NCBI GenBank assembly: GCA_943331145.2
Contig: CALQKL020000145.1
Span: 1 to 5,910, forward strand
Direction of reading: 5' to 3'
Source: Chitinophaga pinensis
GTDB taxonomy: Bacteria > Bacteroidota > Bacteroidia > Chitinophagales > Chitinophagaceae
DNA: 5,910 nucleotides
Shown here: positions 1 through 5,910 of the stretch, piece after piece
How the letters are laid out: each line of letters opens with the position of its first letter
Position numbering within the stretch: position 1 is the stretch's first letter
Notes under the pieces: model-generated
Database searches by the model: none
What the model saw: the letters and a program-made list of their open reading frames with translations, nothing else
Told to the model about the DNA's origin: nothing
Translations under genes and position numbers: made by a program

Positions 1-218
1 ACTACCCTTTGTGCGGGAATATTTAATGGTGATTGATGTGCTGCATTCATCGCCAACCCTACCATTCGAGCGCTCATTTTGGTACCGAGATAGTTGGCAA
101 TGGCGCCATAAGACGTAACCCTTCCTTTTGGAATTTGAAGCGCAACGGCAAATACATCATCAAAAAAACTGTATTTTTTTTCTTCTGATTTGGATTTTAT
201 TTTTTCAGTTTTTCCCAT
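1..218 (-). CDS. MGMT-family alkyltransferase-like protein (ATL type), N-terminal 72 residues, cut by window edge
   Basis: The reading frame opens at an ATG (bases 218-216) and stays open to base 1, so the C-terminus lies outside the window. After a Lys/Glu-rich leader (residues 1-16) comes the DNA-binding domain of O6-alkylguanine-DNA alkyltransferases. It has FFDDVF at 18-23, IPKGRVTSYGAIA at 29-41 and SARMVGLAMNAAH at 49-61. By alignment from memory with human AGT, Tyr37 matches the nucleotide-flipping Tyr and Arg51 the arginine finger. The active-site PCHRV motif reads PAQRV at 68-72, so the methyl-accepting Cys is Ala and the following His is Gln. Known ATL proteins lack this Cys, bind O6-alkylguanine without repairing it, and hand the lesion to nucleotide excision repair. 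That role is inferred here. The gene starts 8 bp after the DUF5522 stop, so the two are probably co-transcribed. Confidence 0.88.
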   Translation of the reverse strand, partial: MGKTEKIKSKSEEKKYSFFDDVFAVALQIPKGRVTSYGAIANYLGTKMSARMVGLAMNAAHQSPLNIPAQRV

Positions 219-226
219 TTAAAAAA

Positions 227-412
227 CTACTTCGTTAGATTTAATAACAATTCTGATCTTTTGGGTTCAGGTACTGCTTCAAAATTATAAGGGCAATGTT
301 TGCAACCATTTCCACAGCAAAAACCTTTATCGAGATGATATTTTTCGGTAAGCACAATGTAACCTGCTTCATTGTAATAAAAATCAATGCCTTCAATCAG
401 CTCGTTTTTCAT
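227..412 (-). CDS. DUF5522 family small Cys-rich protein
   Basis: This 61-residue protein has the pattern I associate with DUF5522: an N-terminal 'EGIDFYYNEAGYIVLTEKYH' stretch (residues 7-26) followed by GFCCGNGCKHCPYNF (30-44). Four cysteines (32, 33, 37, 40) plus His39 and His26 lie close enough to bind a metal or an Fe-S cluster. That is inference, since no function is established to my knowledge. The tail (45-61) is short and polar. There is no signal peptide or membrane segment, so it should be cytoplasmic. The ATG at 412-410 follows the trmB stop by 22 bp, with a purine-rich AAAGAAGAA just upstream as a possible weak ribosome-binding site. The ATL gene follows after 8 bp. This tight packing supports it being a real gene despite its size. 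Confidence 0.85.
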   Translation of the reverse strand: MKNELIEGIDFYYNEAGYIVLTEKYHLDKGFCCGNGCKHCPYNFEAVPEPKRSELLLNLTK

Positions 413-434
413 TTCTTCTTTTTGTTATTACAAT

Positions 435-1142
435 TTACCCTTCTGATTGTTCGGTTTCTTTTAATAATTGTTGAAGCATATCATCCTGATTGGGAATAAT
501 CTCTGGCAATTGAAATTTTATGTAAAAGATTTTGTTGCTTCCCGCAATATCTAAACTTTCGTAATGGGTTTTTAATTTTAAACGCTCATCAACAACAGCT
601 TGAGCATACACATCATCGCAAGATTCAAGTAAATTAATCCCATACATTTTTATCACTTTATGCGTGAAATGAAATAAATCGGGAGAGTCGGTTTTTAAAT
701 GAATGCACCCATTTTTTTTCAACACTTGCTGATACAAACGAAGGAAGCGCGGATGCGTTAATCTTTTCTTGGCTCTAGAAGTACGGAGTTGGGGATCTGG
801 AAATGTAATCCAAATTTCGTCCACTTCTTCAGCAGAAAAATAGTCGGGAAGCATTTCAATTTGCGTGCGTAAAAACCGAACATTGTTTAAAGGCAAGTCC
901 AACGCTTTTTTAGCGCCTAAATACATGCGATTGCCTTTTACATCAACGCCAATAAAATTTTGATCAGGATATAATTGTCCTAACCCAACTGCATATTCAC
1001 CTCTACCACAGGCTAGTTCCAATATAATTGGATGATTATTTTGGAATTTTTTGTGCCAAGTTCCAGCAATATCTTTTGGATATTCGTATAAATTAGAGAA
1101 TGCTTTTATCTGCGAAAAGCGGAGTAGTTTTTTTTGTCCCAT
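435..1142 (-). CDS. trmB: tRNA (guanine(46)-N7)-methyltransferase
   Basis: This 235-residue cytoplasmic enzyme transfers a methyl group from S-adenosylmethionine to N7 of G46 in the tRNA variable loop. Its Rossmann-like domain shows SAM motif I as ILELACGRGEY (residues 40-50) and the ribose-binding acidic strand as FIGVDVKGNRM (63-73). The TrmB signature is ITFPDPQLRTSRAKKRLTHPRFL (112-134, split here as FPDP at 114-117 and AKKRLTHPRFL at 124-134). The acceptor-side elements are HLKTDSP (148-154) and a C-terminal THYE (192-195). The canonical FPDPWPKKRHHKRR stretch is altered after FPDP, a variation I believe is usual in Bacteroidota. The length is normal for the family. The ATG at 1142-1140 gives a start (MGQKKLLRF) close to the first conserved block. 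The gene begins 61 bp after the TMTC-like gene ends. I see no hairpin terminator between them and no clear promoter. Confidence 0.95.
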   Translation of the reverse strand: MGQKKLLRFSQIKAFSNLYEYPKDIAGTWHKKFQNNHPIILELACGRGEYAVGLGQLYPDQNFIGVDVKGNRMYLGAKKALDLPLNNVRFLRTQIEMLPDYFSAEEVDEIWITFPDPQLRTSRAKKRLTHPRFLRLYQQVLKKNGCIHLKTDSPDLFHFTHKVIKMYGINLLESCDDVYAQAVVDERLKLKTHYESLDIAGSNKIFYIKFQLPEIIPNQDDMLQQLLKETEQSEG

Positions 1143-1203
1143 GAGGTGTAAAAATAATAAAGTTTAGAGGAATCAATTGTAACTAATTAAACAGCAAAGC
1201 AGT

Positions 1204-3033
1204 TTATTTTTTAATTGATTCAAGTTCAAGAAGTGCTGTTTTTGCTTGCTTGTTATTGGGGTCAATCTTTAACGCATTTTCAAAATTTAATTTTGCATTG
1301 TTATAATCCAACAATTCGCGATAACAAAGACCAGCTCCAATGTACAAAACAGCTAAATTTTTTCCTTCAGGCAAATTAATAGCTGTGTTATATAGTTCTA
1401 ACGATTTTTTAAAGTCCTTTTTTAATAATAACAAGTACGCATAATTGGTAATTGTTTTCAATTCAAAACGATTAAAACTTAAAGCTTTTTCATACATATA
1501 TGCAGCGCTATCAAAATTATTTTTATAGAAATAAGCCACACCGAGATTGTAATATAATTGTCTGTATTCTGGATAAATATCCAGTGCTTTTCTATACTCA
1601 CCAATAGCAAGATTTAAATTTTCTTGTTTCTCTTCGTTTGTTGGTACGTTAGCTATTCTTTCATAATATAAACTGGCCAAAGAATAATGTGTACGGCAGC
1701 TATTCGGCGATGTGTTAACCCCAGATAAATAAAGCGCTTCATCGCTTTTCCAATCAGCACTTCTGGAAATTGTTTTTACAGAAAAAAGAAGGACAACAGC
1801 AATTAATACAATACGTACATTTTTTCCGGTTGATAAAATTTTGGTAGCATCTTTCTCTTTAAATATTAAACCCAATAAAAAAGGAAATAGCATGCAGAAA
1901 CCTAATGAAGAAACAAACTGAGCCCGTTCACTAAAAATAATGGGTGATACAAACAATAAATTTGCCGTGATAAATGAAGCTATCAAATAAAACAATATGG
2001 CAAATGAGAAATTGTTTCTTTTTTTTATGCCAATTATAGCGATGACAATTAGGGAAAAGTAAAGTGCAAAAGCTAGTATTGTAAATGGTTCGCTCCAACT
2101 TGAAAACGGAATTTCATTAAAAGAATAATCCCAGGATAAATTGATTGGAAAAAATAGCAACAGAATTGATTTTAAAATAACCCCAAAAGCAGTGGCTAAT
2201 CTTACACCAACATTTGGAGCATCAAGCAATGGATTCCAAACAAAAGGATAATCCCCTTTATCAATTACATTGCCTATAGCTTTAAATCTTAAAAATATTA
2301 CCAATGCTGAGATGGCTACTAAGAATAATGTAATGAGCACATTCTTTTTTATGCTTACCTCTGATTTAAAATAAACAGTTAAAGGAATAAGCCCTAGAAA
2401 TACAAATCCACTTTCTTTACTTAGAATACAACAAAAAAAGCTAACCAAGCCAAATGCTAAAAATTTAATCCGATTTGTTCCAAAATATTTGAAGATTTGA
2501 ATTAACGCAATCACACCAAAAAGCATGGATAAAATTTCATCTCTGGATTTTACACTCGCCACAACTTCAGTGTGGATGGGATGTACAATAAACAATAAGG
2601 TGATTAAAACAGGAAGCCAAATGCTATACTCAGAAAATATTTTTTTCAAAAAATTGAAAAGCAACATACACAACAAAGCGTAAAATAGTACATTAAAAAA
2701 ATGGTTGGTTTTTGCAGTGTTGCCAAAAATTGTATTTTCTAAAGCAAATGAAATAAGTACAACTGGTCTGTAATCGGGTACATATTTTGTTTTTTCTGCG
2801 CAACCTTCTTGAGAACCTTTTGTAACTAAATCTGAAAAAGCAGAAATACCTTGTTCAACAAAAACATTATTAAAAGTATATCTACCATCATCACAAGTAT
2901 ATTCATAAGATATGGTATTAGCGTAGAGCAAAAATGCACATATAAACATGACGAAAGGCATCCATGATGTATAGCTTTTGTTTTCCGTTATTGCAGTATT
3001 AGTTTTATTTGTCGTTTCGTTTTTTTGCTTCAT
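1204..3033 (-). CDS. TMTC-like (DUF1736) multi-pass membrane protein with C-terminal TPR repeats, putative GT-C glycosyltransferase
   Basis: This 609-residue protein combines about ten or eleven hydrophobic segments (roughly residues 24-42, 111-129, 137-153, 165-183, 189-204, 209-222, 231-249, 280-297, 315-336, 343-361, 373-391, 406-420) with a soluble C-terminal half-domain. Several motifs match the eukaryotic TMTC family: CDDG in the first outer loop (47-50), HPIHTEVVASVKSRDEI (151-167), SKESG (205-209), SERAQFVSSLGFC (368-380), and RSADWKSDEALY (424-435) at the junction. Four TPR units follow, at about 447-490, 491-523, 525-557 and 561-593. Animal TMTCs are GT-C enzymes that move mannose from dolichyl-phosphate-mannose to proteins. 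Here a lipid-phosphate-sugar donor, catalysis at the outer face with Asp48/Asp49, and TPRs that recognise the acceptor are all inference. The ATG at 3033-3031 precedes a cytoplasmic polar leader. The FAD gene ends 28 bp upstream, which suggests an operon. Confidence 0.82.
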   Translation of the reverse strand: MKQKNETTNKTNTAITENKSYTSWMPFVMFICAFLLYANTISYEYTCDDGRYTFNNVFVEQGISAFSDLVTKGSQEGCAEKTKYVPDYRPVVLISFALENTIFGNTAKTNHFFNVLFYALLCMLLFNFLKKIFSEYSIWLPVLITLLFIVHPIHTEVVASVKSRDEILSMLFGVIALIQIFKYFGTNRIKFLAFGLVSFFCCILSKESGFVFLGLIPLTVYFKSEVSIKKNVLITLFLVAISALVIFLRFKAIGNVIDKGDYPFVWNPLLDAPNVGVRLATAFGVILKSILLLFFPINLSWDYSFNEIPFSSWSEPFTILAFALYFSLIVIAIIGIKKRNNFSFAILFYLIASFITANLLFVSPIIFSERAQFVSSLGFCMLFPFLLGLIFKEKDATKILSTGKNVRIVLIAVVLLFSVKTISRSADWKSDEALYLSGVNTSPNSCRTHYSLASLYYERIANVPTNEEKQENLNLAIGEYRKALDIYPEYRQLYYNLGVAYFYKNNFDSAAYMYEKALSFNRFELKTITNYAYLLLLKKDFKKSLELYNTAINLPEGKNLAVLYIGAGLCYRELLDYNNAKLNFENALKIDPNNKQAKTALLELESIKK

Positions 3034-3061
3034 TTTTTAACTATTAAAAAGCGGATTTTCA

Positions 3062-4627
3062 TTAAACAGTTTTCTTAGTTTCGATATACTCATTTTCCGG
3101 ATTTATGTTCCAGATATTCGATTTGTCTTTTACATTTTGAATAATATTATCAACTGCTGTCATTGCCGTCAACATAGAATGATCGGTATTGTTATACTTA
3201 TGCATTCCATTTCTACCAATCAAAAATAAATTTTCAAATTTATCCAAATATTGTTGAAGCGATCCAAATTTTTGGTAAGTGCCAAAATAAGCGGGATAGG
3301 TTTTTTCAGATCTTAATATTGTTGCATCCAATAAATCAGATTTGTCAATAATTTTTATGGAATGTAATTCTTCAATGGCAAATTCAATAAATGTTTTGTC
3401 GTCCATTGACCACAAGTCATCTCCTTTATTACAAAAATATTCGAGACCCAACCAATAATTATTTTGATTGGCAAGAAGATGTGGACTCCAATTGTGAAAT
3501 AATTGTAGCCTGCCAATTTTAACACCAGAATCTTGAATATAAATCCAATTGTCTTTAACATCAATACCCTTTTCCTGAATGGCAAGTTTTTTTAGCAACA
3601 AACCAACCGTAATAAAATCCCTGTATTCTAAGCCATTAGCAATGGATAAAATTTCGTTTGGTGTTTCTGTATTTAGCGCCGGTATTAAATCTTTTATGGG
3701 CATCGTTGAAAAGAAATAATCACCTTCAAATTTTTGTGATGAACCATTTTCAACGTTATTAGATTCAATAGAAATAATATCATTTTGTTTGACATGAATT
3801 TTATCAACAGTATTATTTTTATGAATTTCGCCGCCCATTTCTATAATTTGTCTGGCTACTTCTTCCCACATTTGACCAGGGCCATATTTAGGATATAGAA
3901 AATTTTCTAACAAACTGGTTTCAATATTTTTTTGTGCGATTTCTGATTTATCTTTTGGAGAAAATATTTGTTTAAATGCATGACTAAACACTTTTAAAAC
4001 AGATAATTCCTTGATGCGTTGTTGTCCCCATTGTGCAGAAATTTTATTACAAGGCACACCCCATACTTTTTCTGTGTAATCCTTAAAAAATGTTTGATAT
4101 AGCGACTTCCCAAATCGGCTGACAAAAAAATCTTCGAGGTTTATTGGCTTTTTATGAATGAATAATTTAGCATAAAAAAACGAGGTGATAATTTTTATAC
4201 AAACCACAATACCTAATTTAGACAGGGTATCGAAGTTTAATTTGATGGGATACGAAAAAAATTTGCCTCGATGAAATATTCTTGAAATTCTGTTTCGGAC
4301 TAATAAAACCAAATTGGGATTCTTAATTTCATTTTTAGCATTTTGAATCCACGTTTCTGAATTTTGATAAGATAATTTAAGCGGTTGGTCTGCTATGGTA
4401 TCTATTGGCATTATATTTTGCCACCAATCCATTACTCGGTCTGATTTTGAAAAAAATCGATGACCACCAATATCAATTTTATTTCCTTTATAATCAACGG
4501 TTTTAGACAAACCTCCAATATCATTTGATTTTTCAATAATAATAGGAATAATGTCTGTTCTTTTTAACAGCTCATAAGCAGCAGTAAGTCCGGCTGGACC
4601 AGCACCAATAATGATTGCTTTTTTCAA
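3062..4627 (-). CDS. FAD-dependent oxidoreductase, UDP-galactopyranose mutase / protoporphyrinogen-oxidase-like
   Basis: This 521-residue soluble flavoprotein opens directly with a Rossmann FAD fingerprint, GAGPAG (residues 8-13), ending at the ribose-binding Glu32 (IIEKSNDIGGLSKT, 30-43). The stretch IDIGGHRFFSKS (51-62), KDYTEKVWGVPC (182-193), YPKYGPGQMWEE (245-256) and a C-terminal FAD-contacting block, LIGRNGMHKYNNTDHSM (469-485), place it in the COG1232-like family near UDP-galactopyranose mutase. Members of this family often sit in polysaccharide loci and are annotated only as FAD/NAD(P)-binding. The exact substrate cannot be read from the sequence. The start is TTG (4627-4625): in that frame a TAA lies seven codons upstream with no ATG or GTG in between, and the FAD motif begins at residue 8. 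Residues 137-152 are hydrophobic and may touch the membrane. The TMTC-like gene follows after 28 bp, suggesting joint work on a glycan. Confidence 0.85.
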   Translation of the reverse strand: MKKAIIIGAGPAGLTAAYELLKRTDIIPIIIEKSNDIGGLSKTVDYKGNKIDIGGHRFFSKSDRVMDWWQNIMPIDTIADQPLKLSYQNSETWIQNAKNEIKNPNLVLLVRNRISRIFHRGKFFSYPIKLNFDTLSKLGIVVCIKIITSFFYAKLFIHKKPINLEDFFVSRFGKSLYQTFFKDYTEKVWGVPCNKISAQWGQQRIKELSVLKVFSHAFKQIFSPKDKSEIAQKNIETSLLENFLYPKYGPGQMWEEVARQIIEMGGEIHKNNTVDKIHVKQNDIISIESNNVENGSSQKFEGDYFFSTMPIKDLIPALNTETPNEILSIANGLEYRDFITVGLLLKKLAIQEKGIDVKDNWIYIQDSGVKIGRLQLFHNWSPHLLANQNNYWLGLEYFCNKGDDLWSMDDKTFIEFAIEELHSIKIIDKSDLLDATILRSEKTYPAYFGTYQKFGSLQQYLDKFENLFLIGRNGMHKYNNTDHSMLTAMTAVDNIIQNVKDKSNIWNINPENEYIETKKTV

Positions 4628-4809
4628 AAGATTTAGTACCTGTTTTTAAAAAATTGATTTTAATAAAGATAAAGTAATAAAGAATAAAAGAAGTATTCAT
4701 TGAAGGTGATTTTATAATAGAGGAAAAAGTGAACCAGTTTGAATCGAAAAAACAATAACAAAAAATCAGTAATTTTAAAATATTGTAAGTCATATAAACG
4801 TAAAACAAA
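4628..4809. promoter_or_regulatory. Divergent intergenic region expected to hold two promoters
   Basis: These 182 bases separate the minus-strand FAD gene from the plus-strand lipoprotein gene and are very AT-rich, so each gene must be initiated from here or nearby. Bacteroidota promoters are known to use a -33 TTTG and a -7 TAnnTTTG. On the minus strand, TATCTTTA (the complement of 4664-4671) matches seven of eight -7 positions, 36 bases before the TTG start. I find no convincing -33 partner for it. On the plus strand, TAATTTTA (4770-4777) also matches seven of eight, but the nearest TTTG (4738-4741) is 28 bases away, longer than the usual 19-21. A perfect palindrome ATTTTAAAAT lies at 4772-4781. 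Neither gene has a clear Shine-Dalgarno sequence. The promoter picks are weak, and only the divergent layout is certain. Confidence 0.4.
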
Positions 4810-5799
4810 ATGAAAAAAATTTACATTTTCAGTTGCTACTTTTTGTTATTGATATCTTGTAAAAAAACAACGGTAATTGATTCTAACAATAATGGCAACA
4901 ATGGCAACAATGTAACTCCTCAACTTTATGAGTACAATGTTTTACCATCAGCTACAAATGCAATGATTACCTCGTATAATGCTGAGCATTTTATTTCGGT
5001 GGACACCCGAACAACTTTAAAAAACAAACTTTTTGTATTTCTTCCTGGTACAACAGGGTCGCCTAACTTCTATAAATTAATTGTAAAGAAAGCGGCGTCT
5101 CTTGGTTATCATGCCATTGGATTAATGTATCCAAATTCATCTGATTTGTACACGGCTTCAACAACCTCATCCGATCTTTTAGAATTTGGCAGATGTCGTC
5201 AGGAAATTTTTGATGGTATAAATCAAACAAGCGGTGTTTCGGTTGATAGCAACAATTGCATTAAATCTAGATTATACAAGCTTCTTCAATATTTGAGCGT
5301 TCAAAATCCCAATCAAAACTGGCAACAGTTTATTTCAAATGGTGAAATCGTTTGGGCGAATTGTGTGATTGCTGGACATTCTCAAGGTGGCGGACAGGCA
5401 TTTTATATTTCAAAAAAAGTATTGGTAGACAGAGCTATTTGCTTTGCTTCGATTGACTGGAATTCCAGTTTAAGCAGAAGTGCCGAATGGGTAACTTCTG
5501 CCGGACTAACGCCTACCAGTAAACTATATTCGTTTAATGGAACCAACGATGAAATTTTCAATTACGTTAATGTACAAACACAATTAACAGAAATGAATTT
5601 ATTAGGCAACCCAATTAATATTGATGCTTCAACACTACCTTTTGGAAATAGCCACAGATTGATAACAAGCGCTACACCTGGGTTTAGCATCTTGTTCCCC
5701 AACCATAATTTAACCGTGCTTGATCAATATGTACCAAAGTCAAATAATGGAGATGTGTTACCTAGTTTCTCCAATGCATGGACGTATTTGTTGAATTAA
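4810..5799 (+). CDS. Lipoprotein with alpha/beta-hydrolase fold, BPSS1187-like
   Basis: This 329-residue protein begins with a lipoprotein signal peptide: Lys2-Lys3, a hydrophobic core (4-15) and a lipobox LISC with Cys17 as the lipidated residue. An Asn/Gly-rich linker (25-34) follows. The catalytic domain shows LFVFLPGTTGSPNFY (74-88, a likely oxyanion strand), LGYHAIGLMYPN (98-109) and the nucleophile elbow AGHSQGGGQA (188-197) with Ser191. Asp247 (GTNDEIF) and His299 (NHNLTV) are the likely remaining triad members. Block order and spacing match what I remember as the BPSS1187 family of hydrolases, whose substrate is unknown to me. CKK follows the cleavage site with no acidic run, so the usual Bacteroidota surface-export signal is absent. 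A periplasm-facing location is more likely, by inference. It is the only plus-strand gene here and appears monocistronic, with a terminator-like hairpin about 62 bases after its stop. Confidence 0.85.
   Translation: MKKIYIFSCYFLLLISCKKTTVIDSNNNGNNGNNVTPQLYEYNVLPSATNAMITSYNAEHFISVDTRTTLKNKLFVFLPGTTGSPNFYKLIVKKAASLGYHAIGLMYPNSSDLYTASTTSSDLLEFGRCRQEIFDGINQTSGVSVDSNNCIKSRLYKLLQYLSVQNPNQNWQQFISNGEIVWANCVIAGHSQGGGQAFYISKKVLVDRAICFASIDWNSSLSRSAEWVTSAGLTPTSKLYSFNGTNDEIFNYVNVQTQLTEMNLLGNPINIDASTLPFGNSHRLITSATPGFSILFPNHNLTVLDQYVPKSNNGDVLPSFSNAWTYLLN
4891..4916 (+). repeat. 9-bp coding microrepeat in the lipoprotein linker
   Basis: The unit aatggcaac occurs at 4891-4899 and 4900-4908, and an imperfect third copy (aatgtaac) fills 4909-4916. 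It encodes Asn-Gly-Asn steps in the flexible linker after the lipidated Cys17. Because the unit is nine bases, gain or loss of copies would keep the frame and only change the tether length. Confidence 0.6.
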
Positions 5800-5800
5800 G

Positions 5801-5828
5801 AAGCCCCCTCGATCCCCCAAGGGGGAAG
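5801..5828. repeat. C5/C5/G5 inverted-repeat element just after the lipoprotein stop codon
   Basis: Two bases after the stop codon, CCCCCT (5804-5809) and TCCCCC (5813-5818) are followed by GGGGG (5821-5825). The G-run can pair with either C-run: with the first it leaves a ten-base loop, and with the second only a tight loop. The GC-rich block contrasts sharply with the AT-rich genes. From memory, similar 'AGCCCCCT...CCCCC..GGGGGA' strings are dispersed between genes in many Bacteroidota genomes. I could not test that here. Confidence 0.5.
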
Positions 5829-5841
5829 TTGGAATATTGAC

Positions 5842-5910
5842 ACGAAGGGTTTGAAACACGAATGCGCGTAAACGCGATTTTTTTTGATACGAAGGCACGA
5901 AGGCGCAAAG
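5842..5910. repeat. Dispersed 'acgaagg' repeats at the right edge
   Basis: The heptamer acgaagg appears at 5842-5848, and the octamer acgaaggc twice in tandem at 5889-5896 and 5897-5904, followed by gcaaag to the window end. A related acacgaa occurs at 5856-5862. On the complementary strand this reads 'CTTTGCGCCTTCGTGCCTTCGT', a phrase I recall as widely repeated between bacterial genes, especially in Bacteroidota. The repeat may continue past base 5910. It has no coding potential that I can see. Confidence 0.5.
5861..5885 (+). terminator. Probable intrinsic terminator of the lipoprotein gene
   Basis: CGCG (5865-5868) and CGCG (5873-5876) pair across a TAAA loop. The stem extends by three A-T pairs (AAT 5861-5863 with ATT 5877-5879) if G5864 bulges out. 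T residues run without a break from 5878 to 5885, overlapping the lower stem. The hairpin and T-run lie about 62 bases after the stop codon in the right orientation for the plus-strand gene. It overlaps the repeat-rich tail, so the structure may belong to the repeat rather than to dedicated termination. Confidence 0.5.

Noticed and set aside
296..499. 67-codon plus-strand reading frame
   Set aside because: It lies antisense over the DUF5522 gene and the 3' end of trmB and has a low-complexity hydrophobic translation. It shows no recognisable motif, and the minus-strand genes explain the region.
1143..1203. Possible terminator or strong promoter between the TMTC-like gene and trmB
   Set aside because: No stable inverted repeat with a T-run and no TTTG/TAnnTTTG pair at proper spacing could be found.
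3355..3585. 76-codon minus-strand reading frame
   Set aside because: It is an alternate frame inside the FAD oxidoreductase gene, whose own frame has conserved family motifs across this part.
4772..4781. Palindrome ATTTTAAAAT as an operator
   Set aside because: A ten-base A/T palindrome is expected by chance in such AT-rich sequence, and no second copy was seen nearby.
4572..4808. 78-codon minus-strand reading frame with a hydrophobic start, overlapping the 5' end of the FAD gene
   Set aside because: Its C-terminal part is the FAD motif DNA read in the wrong frame, and its N-terminal part is AT-rich intergenic sequence, which gives spurious Phe/Ile/Tyr runs. The FAD gene is intact in its own frame, so a frameshift is not needed.

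Overview
The window looks like an ordinary stretch of chromosome from a member of the Bacteroidota, probably a free-living or environmental one. It is AT-rich. Its start regions are A-rich and lack strong Shine-Dalgarno motifs. It carries a lipoprotein beginning Cys-Lys-Lys, a Bacteroidota-style TrmB, a DUF5522 protein and an alkyltransferase-like protein. The 3' edge has C-run/G-run and 'acgaaggc' repeats of a kind common between Bacteroidota genes. No phylogenetic computation was possible, so the assignment is inference.

Five genes lie on the minus strand. Read in the direction of transcription, the first is a UDP-galactopyranose-mutase-like FAD protein (4627 to 3062, TTG start). Next, 28 bp later, comes a large membrane protein of the TMTC/DUF1736 type with a C-terminal TPR domain (3033 to 1204). 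After a 61 bp gap come trmB, the tRNA m7G46 methyltransferase (1142 to 435), a 61-residue Cys-rich DUF5522 protein (412 to 227), and the start of an MGMT-like gene (218 to beyond base 1). The MGMT-like gene is cut by the window edge and shows Ala where repair enzymes have the acceptor Cys.

A 182 bp intergenic region (4628-4809) separates this block from the only plus-strand gene, a lipoprotein with an alpha/beta-hydrolase fold (4810-5799). The last 111 bases hold no gene. They contain a C5/C5/G5 inverted-repeat element, several 'acgaagg' repeats, and a GC hairpin followed by eight T residues that resembles an intrinsic terminator.

Functionally, the first two minus-strand genes suggest a glycan or glycoprotein module at the inner membrane. 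The next three form a compact nucleic-acid maintenance cluster: tRNA methylation, an unknown metal-binding candidate, and a DNA alkylation-damage sensor. I see no mobile element, CRISPR array, tRNA or rRNA, and nothing that clearly amounts to a new multi-gene system. The most open questions are the DUF5522 gene's role, the acceptor of the TMTC-like protein, and the spread of the 3' repeats.
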